Shown here: one piece after another, positions 12,793-23,961 of the stretch
Layout: each line of letters opens with the position of its first letter
Position numbering within the stretch: the stretch's first letter is position 1
NCBI GenBank assembly: GCA_003184365.1
Contig: NKYR01000014.1
Location: forward strand, 62,001-126,000
Direction: 5' to 3'
Source of the DNA: Evernia prunastri
Lineage: Eukaryota; Ascomycota; Lecanoromycetes; Lecanorales; Parmeliaceae
Length of the DNA stretch: 64,000 nucleotides
The notes under the pieces: model-generated
Told to the model about the DNA's origin: nothing
Database searches by the model: none
The model's input: only the letters and a program-made list of their open reading frames with translations
Program-made: the position numbers and the translations under genes

Positions 12793-15700
12793 TGGAACCC
12801 AAGTTTAATCAAAGATAACGACACCAAGACTAGCGTGTGTAGAGGGCTGGCGACCGTAGCAGCTGAAGGACACGCTGAGTGTTATGGAGAAGGGTTGTGA
12901 GTGGGAAGGGCATTCCGATATAGGCATTCTGTGCAAGTTCCCCAAGGGTTTATGGCAGACAATCATTCGCATGTGACTGGACTCTTCCCTTAGTTCTGCA
13001 AACTGGCGACGTTGGCGTTCGTACCCCAGTAGACGGAGGGAAGCGCAAGGACGCATTGTCCGATTTGACGGGGTAAATGCTGCTTACGACACTAAGAAAA
13101 TTAGATGGCCCGATGCGTCCATGGTGTAGGAGATATGAAGTCGATGGACTGGAACCGAACCTAGAAAGAAGCTTGGGGAGCGTTGAACTCCCGATTTATC
13201 TTTTCTCAACCGCTCATCCAGTACTAACACCGTACATATCCTGAGTCATTATTGGGCCTTGTTGCCATAAAGAATAGTCTTCACATTCTCTTGATAGGTG
13301 CGCGAACTTTGGAGGCGCAAGGTAGCGCGCTGAGAGTCAAGTATTGTCATGGCGTGGCCTCAGTGTCATCCGGGTTTATACCGGGATATGCACTTGGAAG
13401 TCCATCGGCATTTATTCTCCAGGAGAGAGCGGGGCGGAACCGAGGTTTGGCCAAAGGGAGAGGGGGGGGGGGAAGTTAGTGTATGATGGAGACTGCCCTT
13501 GTGGATCTTGTGTGACTGGCCGATTTTAGTTTCAAAAGCTGACGTGAAACTTAGCTATCTGCATATGCAAACTCACACGAGCAAGCCACGGCTCACTGAA
13601 ATCGTCATAAGAAGTCTCAACAATCCTACCTGCGCTAACGAAGCTCCTATATTTCGTAATTGGCCGATAAGAATTCAACACCAAGGTGCCGAAGGGGTAA
13701 TTTCCTTTCATTAGAGGTAATGGCATCCTGACCGCTTCTTGGACGTAATAGTAAAATTCGGTGCAAAAGTGTTCGATATAGCCTTGCAATGTGGGACGTT
13801 GGGCTTTCTCAAACGCCGGCATCGCGGGAGTATATATATCTCGATTCACAGCCTGGCGCGGCGAGCTTCCAAATAGAATAAGATTTTCACAGCCATAAAG
13901 CTGAGCAGGTGTGTCTCGTTTGGCATGTGTTCGAAAGGGTCTGGCCGACCTTCTTTTGGGGCGGATCAAACAATATTGTGGTGCACACCACTACTTTTTA
14001 GCGTGACGCAGATGGACTTGATGCAAGGGGGACAATATTAACGCCCCGCATGAGAGTCTTTGTGGTTCTAGCCTTCAAATATGCAGAAATCATGCAAGCT
14101 GCGTGATCTGTAGAAAGGCCCGGTGGGTCCATAATAATCTTGGAATTGAAAATACTCTGTAGGAAATTGTTGGCATTTCTGGTCTGCCTGATATTCCACA
14201 TGGTCAAGATTATTAGTGCTTGTCCAGATGATGCTCTTAGCCTTACGAATGATTCTCCCAAACGTGATCGGGACTTTTCCGGCGAGGTTGGGTCAGCCTG
14301 GGGCCGAGGCTTGATAGCAGAGCGACACTAATTCATATCCCAGGCAAACATGCTTTACGTTTTCCGACCACGGTGTTGTGTTCGGGATTCGACTCATCGC
14401 ATGGTGGAAAATGGAAACTGGCACCGTTACTTTATGTTCGGTGCTACAACATCAATTATGACCTTCTCATACGGAATGGTCAGACGTTTTTCAAGATGGT
14501 CCCTTTTGTGGGGCCGTTGCCTTGCTTTTGGTATTTTCTTAGCTTCTTTTCTGAGCGAATGCGATGCTTTGTTGTGTGCGCCAAAATCGCGATAGATTGA
14601 GGTTGCGCACAAAGATGATCTGAGGCGACGTACTCACTTAACAGCCATCCCATTTAAACAGTAAAAGTGCTGTCGTGGTAATTTGGCTTGCGGAGTGGCA
14701 AGATCCTATTGCCATATGCCTTCACCGATGCTCAAGTCATCAAGGCATCAACAAAGACAGGGAAAGATATAGCAGGGGAATATGGCAAGTATAACAATGC
14801 ACTTGAGAAAGCTTTAGTCCACAAATTTTCATTATTGTACGCGACCAGACACCAGAACCGGGCTCTGGGGGGCCGTTGCTACCAAATGCATTTATTCTGC
14901 CACCACTCAACATGAGACCGAGCTACCACCTTGACAAGCATGATGTCGCGCATGAATACTCCCGCTAACAACAAGTCTCTGTTTCACGCGTCTATGTTGA
15001 GGTTATAGAGGCTGGGCTTCCGCGCCCCGATTTAGCTGCACGGCCCCGAAGGCGGAAACCGGCAGCCGCGATCGGAGCCCCTGAAGGCTAGAAGCCAAAA
15101 AGAAGAGAGCACGCGTCTACGGCTACAAGGTCTAAACTCAATCGCTCCTCTATCGCGAGCTGCTGATTTTATCTTCGCTCCACTTGCTTGTTTGCCCCTC
15201 GAACGTCGGCATTCGGGCCATGCAAGTGATCAATCCGAAAGCTATTTACTCCGCACCAACGCTCTGGGTTTGGCGACTGGCGAGCGGAGCGGAACCCTTT
15301 ATCGGCCACGAAGTCTACCTCCGGAAGTCACCTGGACCTTTCAAGTCCACCAAAGGCACGCAACACCAAGTGGTGCTTTATAGTAGATCTCAAGGCACGG
15401 GCTATGAGCAAAGCTACATGGAAATGCTTCCCCATCAACTCGTACTTGATGGGAAGGCAATGGCAAGTGAAGGCTAATGTCAATGACAGGATTCGATTCG
15501 CACTCAATAGAAGAGCGTTGGCGCAGAGGAACACGAAGCATCAGAAGAAAATACGTCAATATATCGCGCTCCTGTTATTTTTCGGCGTCAAGCTTTTGAT
15601 TAGATCGCACTATAGGCATAAGAATGTCCTACTTGACATGACCGAAAGGCCAGGTGAGGAAGACCAGCCCCACTTTAGCCTTGAATCCTGGTATTGTTGC

Positions 15701-16021
15701 AGTGCTTGAAAGACAGCTGGTGAGAGAGGCAGCGTCTAGCTGATGTGCCTCCTCTTCTTCAGTCTGCGCACCTTCCCGGAGTGTTGTCCTGTGGATGGAC
15801 TTTTCCAGAATCAGAAATACGGGATATGGGGTCGCATTCTGCTCTGATGACAATAGCGTATGTAGAAAGCCAATGCAATCCTCATTTTCCAATCACGCGT
15901 GCCCGATTGAATTTAGAATGCTATCGACATCTCTCCGTCATTTGATTCTGATTGAAGATGAAAATCATCTTATAGTTACGGCCAAGAGTAAATTTATTGG
16001 CCGGGGCGAGCCAAGCGCTAT
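12793..16021. other. Spacer with weak minus-strand ORFs
   Basis: About 3.2 kb without a secure gene. Two consecutive minus-strand open frames, 13998-14261 (87 aa) and 13532-13969 (145 aa), have protein-like composition and might be exons of one decayed gene, but I recognise no domain and could not join them convincingly. A GC-rich patch lies at about 15010-15090. Confidence 0.45.
15427..15457. repeat. Short inverted repeat (hairpin)
   Basis: Arms CTTCCCCATCAA and TTGATGGGAAG flank a 7-base loop, with one bulged base. It lies in non-coding sequence. It could form a stem-loop in RNA or simply be a remnant of a foldback element. Confidence 0.5.
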
Positions 16022-16132
16022 GTTGCATGCTATTGGTGGATTATCCTCATCCATGGATAATACGGTTATCCATGGATGATTATGTTATCCATGGTAGTGT
16101 ACTATTCATCTCATGGACAAAATTCCACCAAT

Positions 16133-16546
16133 GCACAATATCCTCCATGGACGATATATATCATCCATTGGATATTTTGCCTGGGCCTTCATCATGCAGT
16201 CGTCAATTATCAATGCAATTATCATTTGAAGCTATACACACTTTTTCTACAGTCATCGAGACAGTAAAATCTTTTTTATCATCTATATATAGAATCATCT
16301 TTCGTCTTATATTATTCTATTTCGGTACGTAATATAGAGATATAGATTTATCGGGGTAACGAGGTGCCCCGGTTAACCCGCCAGGAAAATCTCGACTCAC
16401 CTCGGGTCTGCGACGGAATTTTTATTGAAGAATGGGCTATCAGCAAGAATAAATACAAAGGTTAATAATAATATGATTAGTAGTAATAAAAGAAGGGGTA
16501 GAAGTAGTAGTAGACTTGGTAGTAATCCATGGAAGATATTATGGTA
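16133..16546. mobile_element. Probable insertion inside left arm of the element
   Basis: This 414-bp block separates outer and inner arms on the left, while the matching right side has only 7 bp. Its ends are themselves inverted: AATATCCTCCATGG near the left edge and CCATGGAAGATATT near the right. It contains no ORF. The simplest reading is a small foldback element that landed in an older inverted-repeat element. The alternative is a deletion from the right side. Confidence 0.55.
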
Positions 16547-16722
16547 GGCAGATCTTACGCGTACACCCCCATACTATTGCGCGTACACCCCCAAATATAT
16601 TAGGCGTACACCCCTAAATCTATTGCACGTACACCCCTCAGATCCGCATGCAGAGTCAGACTTTTTCATGGATTTTTGAAAAATGATGAATAAGTAGTCA
16701 AATAAGGCCTCGTATCTTCAGG

Positions 16723-16795
16723 GCAGCTGTGGTCCAGTGGTTAATATGTATACTTGCATTCCAAATCCAGCGAAGAAAATCGACTAATACAATCC
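16723..16795 (+). other. Degenerate tRNA-like sequence (Gly-TCC-like)
   Basis: The segment reads like the 5' half of a eukaryotic tRNA: a D-arm/A-box TGTGGTCCAGTGGTTAA followed by an anticodon-loop-like CATTCCAAAT with TCC at the anticodon place. The T-arm is degraded (AAATCGACT instead of GGTTCGACT) and the acceptor ends do not pair, so it is not a functional tRNA. It may be a tRNA pseudogene or the head of a SINE carried by the surrounding element. Confidence 0.4.
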
Positions 16796-17426
16796 ATAGG
16801 GGCTGTCGCGCAAATCGGCCAAGTACTTAGATCTTGATAGTGTCAAGATTGCGATTATGCGATCAATCGCCTGAGTGATTCGCTTGTCCATTCATTCAGC
16901 TTGTGTAGATCCCTGAATCGTAACATCATTGCTAAAAGAAGAGTGATGTTGTTTTAAAAGAAAGATGTTAGTTGATAGAAAATAACTTATAGCTAACGCG
17001 ACTAAAGAGTGAAAGCTATGATGGAGTGTTATCTCTTCGAACTAGCCCCCGCGCGAAAGTTAACCGTATCGAGGGGGATGTACGCCTAATAGTGGTGGGG
17101 GTGTACGCGCAATAAACTTGGGGGTGTACGCGGAATAGTATGGGGGTGTACGCGTAAGATCTGCCTGGTAGTATTGGTGGAATTTTGTCCATGAGATGAA
17201 TAATACACTACCATGGATAACATAGTCATTCATGGATAACCGTATAATCCATGGATGAGATATCCTATCCATGGGTAAAATTATTCCATGAATAGCATGC
17301 AACAGCTAGGTTAACCTGATCCCCACGGTCCCCGATACGCTAGTGACCTTTCCGCTTGTTGGCGAGCGGACGCTAACGCTCCGGTACTTTCTTGAAGCTC
17401 TGCCAATATATAGCGACAAGTCTATC

Positions 17427-18953
17427 ATGGCTTCAATGCTTCCAGACGAGGTATTACTGACCCTGCTGGACCAAATCCCATGCAGAGCCTTGCAACTCCG
17501 CCAGCTCCTCGCCCTCCTATCCGTTGGTCTCCCCACCGTCTCTTCAATGCCCCGCTAACCCCCCTCAGCCCAGTTTGCCCAGTGCCTCCACCATCGTGCT
17601 TCACGGTATCGAAGCGACAGGCAAGAGCCTTGCCACCAACGCTATTTTAGCTGCCATTGATACCTCCTCCGCCGTCGTTCGGTCGCAAGAATGTATCACA
17701 ACCAGACATCTACTCGAGCGGACAATCGCGGTAGTAAGAGAGACGTTGGTCGCGCATGGACAGCTCGACGAAGCCAACGGCTTTGATGGAAGATGTGAGA
17801 GCATCAGCGCCTTCGTTGTAGAGCTTCAGTATCTACTAGAAGGGAAAGAGAAATTCATACTTGCCTTCGACGGCATTGACCATCAGCGCGAGGCAGCGCC
17901 CACACTGCTCCCAGCTATTGCACGACTTGGAGAAATAGTATGAACAGACTGCGTCGAGCATTCCTACCTCTTGCGTGCTGACAAAATCTAGATACCCAAC
18001 CTCACTATCATCCTCATCACAACAACCCCATACCCACACCTCCTACAACACGCCGGCACTCCACACATACACTTCCCCTCCTACACGCGTGCCGAAACGC
18101 TCTCTATACTATCGCGCACGCCTCTTGCGCTCTATGATAGCCCATCCTCATCTCAATCGTCCAATCCCGGAATAGCCGCAAACAAAGACGACACAGAATG
18201 GCTCTGGGCACGTTTCACGGCAGCGGTATGGGATTCCCTAGGGCAACCAGCTGCAAAATCTATTCCAAATTTCCGCGACGTGTGCGCGCGACTATGGCCA
18301 CCTTTCATACAGCCGATTCTAGATGGCCACTACGGAGCGCGAGAGTTCTCCAAATTACTAGTGAAGAATAGGAGCTTATTCCAAAGTGAAGACGCTCTCA
18401 TAGATAGTATAGTACCAAATTACACTTTCGGGACCACCAACAAGCCTAAAAAGGGTCTGTCTAAATATTGTCTCCTCAGATTTACACCACTGACTCAGTG
18501 ACAGATTCCTCTTACACCCTCCCCTACTATCCAACCCACCTCCTAATATCCGCTTACCTCGCCTCACACAACCCGCCCAAACACGACATCACCCTCTTCT
18601 CCAAGACCTCTTTCCCCAAACGGCGCAAGCGCGGTGGCGGCACAGCACTCACATCTCACCGCGCCTCAAAGCACCGGAAAATCTCCCGTAGACTACTCGG
18701 GCCACAACCTTTTCCCCTCGAGCGGCTATTTGCCATATTTCACGCTATCCTGCCCCATACGTATGCAGGTGGCGGGGCGGATGTGATGTGCCAGGTCGCT
18801 ACACTCGTGGGGCTACGGTTGATTGTGAAAGCGGCGAGTGGAGGTGATATCTTGGAGGGAGGGGGCAAATGGAGGGTCAATGTTGGATGGGAGTCTGTAC
18901 GGGCTATGGCCAGGGGTGTGAAGTTCGATATCGAGAGTTATCTTACCGAGTAG
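17427..18953 (+). CDS. ORC5: Origin recognition complex subunit 5
   Basis: ORC5 is an AAA+-type subunit of the six-protein complex that marks replication origins and loads the MCM helicase. Four exons: 17427-17522, 17569-17937, 17992-18454 and 18499-18953, with introns of 46, 54 and 44 nt, giving about 460 aa. A Walker A motif (GIEATGKS, residues about 45-52) and a Walker B-like FILAFDGID (about 128-136) are visible. The C-terminal ORC5 region contains the typical TLPYYPTHLLISAYLAS and PFPLERLFAIFHAILPH blocks, with a basic segment between them. Start ATG 17427 gives a conserved-looking LPDEVLLTLLDQIPCR N-terminus. An inverted-repeat element ends 123 bp upstream, so the promoter is short or partly element-derived. 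Confidence 0.93.
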
Positions 18954-19320
18954 ATTATGGGGAAATGGGTTTGGTAAATGGAAGCGAATCTGTCTCAACT
19001 GTGCTGATCGTTGGCTGGGCATCATACAGAAGAGCAGTATTTCCAAGAACGCTGCTCAAAGTTGCGAAATACGTGCACCAAAGGGCTTGCACTTGTGGGG
19101 TCCCTTTGCGTCGTCTCAACCTCGTCTGTCTCCCCTGGAGGCTGTGCACTAAAAGCGTTGATTCCTCCAGCTCGATGATACAGCCAGAGATCTCGCTACC
19201 GTGCTGCCTACTCAAAAGAGTCCTGGACCCTAGGCACTACGAGATCGCCACTGGAGCATTTATTCACCCACCCAAAGCTCCGCAACAAAGTCCAGAGAGG
19301 GAATCCAGTGAGGACGATTA

Positions 19321-20019
19321 GTGGCAGCATTTCCATACAGCGACCTGGAAAGGAGACCAGGACCGAAGACAAGCTTTGCCCCACGAGTCAACCCGGCGAC
19401 CTGTCTGTGTGCCGGACTTCTTGCGTGTTGTCTCCTCGCTGCTCATGCCTTTGGGTCTTGGGCACAATCTGCCCAGAACAGTGGCTACGAGACTACCTGC
19501 CTAGAGATATCAGCAATGTTCGAGTACACATATACGGCTATCCTTCGCAGTTGCATGGAAACATATCAAGAAGCAGATCACAGCACCAACATGATCCACA
19601 GGCTCTTAACAATGCGCGAGTCCGCTAAGGTGAGTCTACCCCACCAAGACCGCCATAGAGGTCTTGTTCGAACGTCCTAAACATGAGCTATCCACTAAGA
19701 GCATATAGATGCCTGATGGAACTTGGAAACGTGAAGATCCGCCCATGATGATCGTGCCTCTAGATTGAACAAGAATGTGGCAGCCCCGCGAGCAATTCTT
19801 AGTGCAGAAGATCTTTACAGCGAGGCCAATGAGATTCATCACGATGAATCCTACCGTCTTGGAAGCGTAGACGAAGCGTCCATGTTGCGCCCAATTCTCT
19901 CGCAGGTTTCACATCGTCGCTCAGCAGTATCCATTGGTAGCACAACGGATCAAGTCTCCCGATGGTCCGCCCCCAGTTTTTGGACTACAACCTTTGGGCC
20001 AACTAAACCATTCAGCTAG
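19321..20019 (+). CDS. Uncertain hypothetical ORFs downstream of ORC5
   Basis: Two plus-strand open frames, 19321-19680 and 19765-20019, have protein-like composition. A plausible donor (AAG|GTGAGT near 19629) and acceptor (CATATAG near 19708) separate them, but reading on from the acceptor hits a stop after about 19 codons, and the second frame cannot be joined in phase. Either the gene is broken, an additional splice site is hidden, or these are chance frames. No domain is recognised. Confidence 0.25.
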
Positions 20020-20110
20020 GCGGTTTGATCATTTCATAAATCGTTCAGCAGACCGTCTGATTTGAAGACCGGACAGTTCGGACGATCTGAAATTATCGTT
20101 CTTCGTCATA

Positions 20111-20440
20111 GTAGGACTCGGGGTTAGCTGGTCGCATGGCATGATGTGTTCACGCTAGATGGATGTTTCGCATAGCAGGCCTGCAATAACGCATAGGTGG
20201 ACGTGACCCGTGTCAGGGATGCGATGACGAGGAGATTCGTGTCTTGATGGGAGCGCTGTTTATATGGGCTCCACACCAGTATTGAACTCTTCATTCGACT
20301 TCATCTCTTTCTGAGTCATAGCATTCTTTGTCGCCCGCCCGCGCCCGTGTAGAGCCATATTTGACTCCAGCTTTAGCTGAACAAACACGGGGGTTTTCTA
20401 AGCGCTGGGAGGACTACGTATGCCTCTTTAGGTAGCTTAT
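20111..20440 (+). repeat. Dispersed repeat, copy at 20.1 kb
   Basis: About 330 bp matches, with substitutions and indels, the sequence at 51793-52165 in the same orientation. Shared blocks include GGTCGCATGGCATG, GACGTGAC, CATTCGA.TTCATCTCTTTC, CCCGCCCGC and TATGCCTCTT.AGGTAGCT. It has a TATA-like stretch followed by conserved sequence, reminiscent of an LTR, but no coding part is attached. Copy-specific differences show that it is not recent. Confidence 0.75.
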
Positions 20441-21094
20441 GGCCCGAGCGTGTATTGTGTGGGGCTAAGCGTACACTTTCAGATCAAAGAGATAGGCATC
20501 AGAATTAGAGAATTGAGCTGTCAGAGTGTATTGACTCATATTTCCGGCGGCCTATCTTTACGAATGAGGCTCAAGAAGCCTTGAAATGAATTTGAATTAG
20601 TCCGAATCATCTAAGGCAGTCCTAGACGATTGAGATGCGGACTGTGGATCACTTGTATAGCTTCATTCCAAACGGTTTATGTCCCTAGAACCAACCATCG
20701 GGATCATCGGGAGCGTTGCAACAGATCAAGCTCCAACGCCGTTAAGGTTCCCCTTCCACGGATGCCAATGATCCGCAGAGCAGAGGACCGCACTAAGTGA
20801 ACATAGATCAAGCTACCCTTGTTGGTGCCAATCAATTCAGAAGTAACATTCTCAAGGAGATGATAATATAATGCAATGGCAGTCTGGCATGAACATCAGT
20901 AAAAGGGATAAAACTTGGCCCCTCACGAGCTTCAAACTTCTGCGGAAACTCATACGGCTCCGATCCTGTTTAGCAAAAGCACAGAACTGACCACCCCACT
21001 TATGTACCTATGTCTTGTTGCGCAAGCAACTACGTCAGAATAGGCTAGGCTGATGAAGGAACGAACCTGGATCCTTCGAGGCTAGGAACCCAAA
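20441..21094. other. Spacer upstream of the ankyrin gene
   Basis: About 650 bp with no supported ORF or RNA gene. It presumably includes the promoter of the ankyrin-repeat gene, but I see no clear regulatory motif. Confidence 0.5.
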
Positions 21095-23089
21095 ATGACG
21101 AATCCACATTCCCCCAGACAGAAGATTCGAATATTACTACAACTAGCATCAAAAGCAAAGGTCGTGGGTAAAGGAATGGAATCCACAATCATTGCATGCG
21201 ATGAGGGAAAGACGCGAAACCTACTTGCTCAAAGCTATGACGTGAATTACAAAGGCTACAAAGGCTATGGTGGACTCACACCTTTGCTTTTAGCGGCACG
21301 TTATAGACACGAAAGAATGGTGAAAGCCTTGCTAGAACTAGGTGCGGACCCAGGTGACAAGTGCGAAAGAGGCAACACAGCACTGCACTGGCTAGCTGTG
21401 TCCACCGGCATACCTTTGTCTGGATCCTTGATCGACCTATTACTCGAGAATCGCTCACCTTTGTACGCTTCCAACGAGAAGGGAATGACTCCACTGCATG
21501 TTGCTTGCGAGGCTGGTGAACTATTGCTAGCGACGAAGCTCATAGGTCGCGGTGCAAACGTTCACGCGTGCGACCTTAAGAAGTGGACCCCTTTGCACTT
21601 CGCAGCACATAATGGAAAGGCTCAGTTGATACCGTTATTGGTTGCTAGCGGTGCCGAGCTTGAAGCGAGGACTACGAAAGCGGAAACCTGTTCGAAATGG
21701 ACAGCGCTCCACCTGGCCGCGTGGAGTCAGGCTGATGCCTTTGATACTGTTGAGCAGTTGCTACGGGCTGGCGCAGACAAAGAAGCGAAGACCGTAAAGT
21801 TGAAATGCACGCCTCTACATCTCGCTGCTTTGAGAAGCAATGAGGGTTGCGTCGCAAGTCTTCTAAATGCTGCTGCCAACGTTAAAGCAAAAGATAAGAA
21901 AAGGAAAACATCTCTTTACTACGCCACGAATGAAGGCAAGCTCGAAATTGTCAATGTGCTTCTTGATCACGGAGCTGATCCTGACGCTGGTAATCGGTAC
22001 GGGTGGGTAAGCCTTTACCTCGCCGCGAAGAAGGGCAAGCTCGAAATTGTCAAGGCGCTTCTTGATCACGGAGCCAATCCTAACGCTGCTAATGAAGATG
22101 GGCGAACAAGTCTTCACCTCGCCGCGAGGAAAGGCAAGCTCGATATTACCAAAACGCTTCTTGATCACGGAGCTGATCCCAACCTTTCTGGTATGTCAGG
22201 GTCGACAAGCCTCCACTACGCCGCGAAGAAAGGCAAGCTCGAAACTATCAAAGCGCTTCTTGATCGCGGAGCTGATCCCAACATTTCTGGTCAAGGGGGG
22301 ACATGCCTCCACTACGCCGTGAGTAGGAACAAGGCGAGGCTCGAAATTGTCAAGACGCTTCTTGATCGCGGAGCTGATCCCAACATTTCTGGTGTGCTAG
22401 GGTGGACATGCCTCCACTCTTCCGTGAGTATAAACAAGCCGAGGCTCGAAATTGTCAAGACGCTTCTTGATCATGGTGCCAATCCCAATCGCAAGAATAG
22501 CTGGTTTCGAGGTTATAAGCCTTCGCAACTCACGCATGATCAAGCTGCCAGGGATCTGCTTAAAGGAGCCGAGAAAGCCTGGGAACAATCCAGAAAGAAA
22601 AAAGGGCGTTTCTCACCAAAGTCCTTCCTCTCACACATTCTGCCAAAGAGACCAAACAAAGCACCCTCCCCGGCACCCAAAGGCAAGCGCACCAGTACGT
22701 TGCAGCTTCGACCGCATTCATCTCCCGCAGCCGAAGCACTCCTCACCACCGTCCGCCTCAGCCTCACCCGCACACTCACAGCAAACATCAAATCCAAGCT
22801 CAAAACCGCAGCATTCACCACAACCAAATCCACCAACAGCACCTCCAAAACATTCCCAACGAAACTCGCGCAAGACCGCACGAGTGCGCCAACCGGAATA
22901 TTCACGCGGCAATCAGATCATCCACGTTCATCCTCGAAGAGAGCAATTTTTGCGAGGCTGCCTTTGTCGAAGCCGCGGTCTCTTTTCCAACGGCAAGACT
23001 GGCTGAGGGCGCAAAGTGCATCTTGGCGGTCTTCGAAGTCGTGGCCGTCGTCCTGCAAGAGGCGTTTCTACTTGGACTATTGCGATTGA
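21095..23089 (+). CDS. Ankyrin-repeat protein
   Basis: Single-exon frame of 664 codons. Residues about 60-480 are a continuous run of about 11-12 ankyrin repeats (TPLHLAA.../LLDHGADPN pattern), a scaffold for protein-protein contacts. The repeats from about residue 285 to 465 (bases about 21940-22490) are very similar to each other, repeating KGKLEIVKALLDHGA, which points to recent unit duplication. The C-terminal 170 residues are Ser/Thr/Lys/Arg-rich, low in complexity and probably disordered. There is no signal peptide, membrane segment, NACHT, protein kinase or patatin domain that would place it in a known ankyrin class. Partner and role are unknown. The last about 60 residues could be spurious if an intron was missed. 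Confidence 0.85.
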   Translation: MTNPHSPRQKIRILLQLASKAKVVGKGMESTIIACDEGKTRNLLAQSYDVNYKGYKGYGGLTPLLLAARYRHERMVKALLELGADPGDKCERGNTALHWLAVSTGIPLSGSLIDLLLENRSPLYASNEKGMTPLHVACEAGELLLATKLIGRGANVHACDLKKWTPLHFAAHNGKAQLIPLLVASGAELEARTTKAETCSKWTALHLAAWSQADAFDTVEQLLRAGADKEAKTVKLKCTPLHLAALRSNEGCVASLLNAAANVKAKDKKRKTSLYYATNEGKLEIVNVLLDHGADPDAGNRYGWVSLYLAAKKGKLEIVKALLDHGANPNAANEDGRTSLHLAARKGKLDITKTLLDHGADPNLSGMSGSTSLHYAAKKGKLETIKALLDRGADPNISGQGGTCLHYAVSRNKARLEIVKTLLDRGADPNISGVLGWTCLHSSVSINKPRLEIVKTLLDHGANPNRKNSWFRGYKPSQLTHDQAARDLLKGAEKAWEQSRKKKGRFSPKSFLSHILPKRPNKAPSPAPKGKRTSTLQLRPHSSPAAEALLTTVRLSLTRTLTANIKSKLKTAAFTTTKSTNSTSKTFPTKLAQDRTSAPTGIFTRQSDHPRSSSKRAIFARLPLSKPRSLFQRQDWLRAQSASWRSSKSWPSSCKRRFYLDYCD

Positions 23090-23961
23090 TGTTGTGATTT
23101 GGTCTAGTCTTTGAATGGCTCGTAGCGAGGATGGAAGAGACATGAGCGGGGAGTTGGATTGGTGGATTTCAAGGGAGGGCAGAGCGAGGATATGGCATGG
23201 ACGCGAGCCGGAGACCGTGCGGGGAAAGCTCATTGCATTTTTTGGTATTGTTATAAGCCATGTGTTGTATATCATTCGCACTACTTGCACGCGCGTACAG
23301 CTGTTGATGGAATTTTCATATGTGATAAAGTTTATAATTTGTTATGGATGAGTGTACCTGCCAACGCGGTCCCGAAGCAGGAGCCCCTGAACGGGTTCCC
23401 AGAAAACACTCCCTTTTTTCCCTTCTATTACTTATAAATGGTCGACTACTACTTAGAGAAGTCATCAAGCGTCCTACCGCCGTCGAAACAGCATAGCGTA
23501 ATTGACACTTTCTCCATGTATATCTTGTTAGCGAACTTTGATATAGGTAGACATGCAAGTGCAGAGGATAAATATTTCCGTATCCCTGCAGAAATGGACT
23601 AGATATTCGATGCCCGCTAAGTAGTACGAAGCGACTTCGGCTTGGAGCACAGAATGCGCGGCCAAGGGTTACTACGCGTCGCAGAGGCTGATGACTTGAT
23701 GACGAACGGGGCAGGCCAAGAGCCGAAGGAGAGCTATCGGCCGGAGGTGTCGAGGAAGTGTACCAACCCAAGGCTTCCATGCATGATCTAAGAAGAGGTT
23801 TATAAGGTTAAAGGAAAGCGCTCCTGTACGACAGCCTCAGTGATAGGTAAAGCGAGGAGGAGGAGATATGGCGGACAAAGTGGGTAAGGGTGGCGACAAT
23901 GGTGGCGACAATGGCTTTCCCTTTCGAATAAGTCCCATTCGAATAAGTCCTCGCTCAACTA
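23090..23961. other. Spacer between ankyrin and CorA-like genes
   Basis: About 870 bp between two convergent genes. A minus-strand frame at 23316-23780 (154 codons) has no recognisable motif and biased Ser/Arg composition, so I do not call it a gene. Confidence 0.5.

Larger units (their letters stand above)
16022..17303. mobile_element. Nested inverted-repeat element (MITE-like)
   Basis: The outer arms, 16022-16132 and 17173-17303, are inverted copies. Both begin at GTTGCATGCTATT and end at CCACCAAT read inward, and carry several CCATGG(A) subrepeats. The right arm has about 20 extra bases. The inner arms, about 16547-16638 and 17075-17165, are also inverted copies, starting GGCAGATCTTACGCGTACACC, and each holds four copies of a GTACACCCC motif. 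On the right the outer and inner arms are only 7 bp apart. On the left they are separated by 414 bp, which suggests an insertion. No transposase ORF is present, so the element is non-autonomous. Target-site duplication was not resolved. Confidence 0.8.

Noticed and set aside
16022..17303. CRISPR-like array
   Set aside because: The repeats are arranged as inverted arms of a foldback element in a fungal genome, with no spacers or cas genes.
21863..22905. Minus-strand ORFs opposite the ankyrin gene
   Set aside because: They are repetitive antisense shadows of the ankyrin units and the low-complexity tail.
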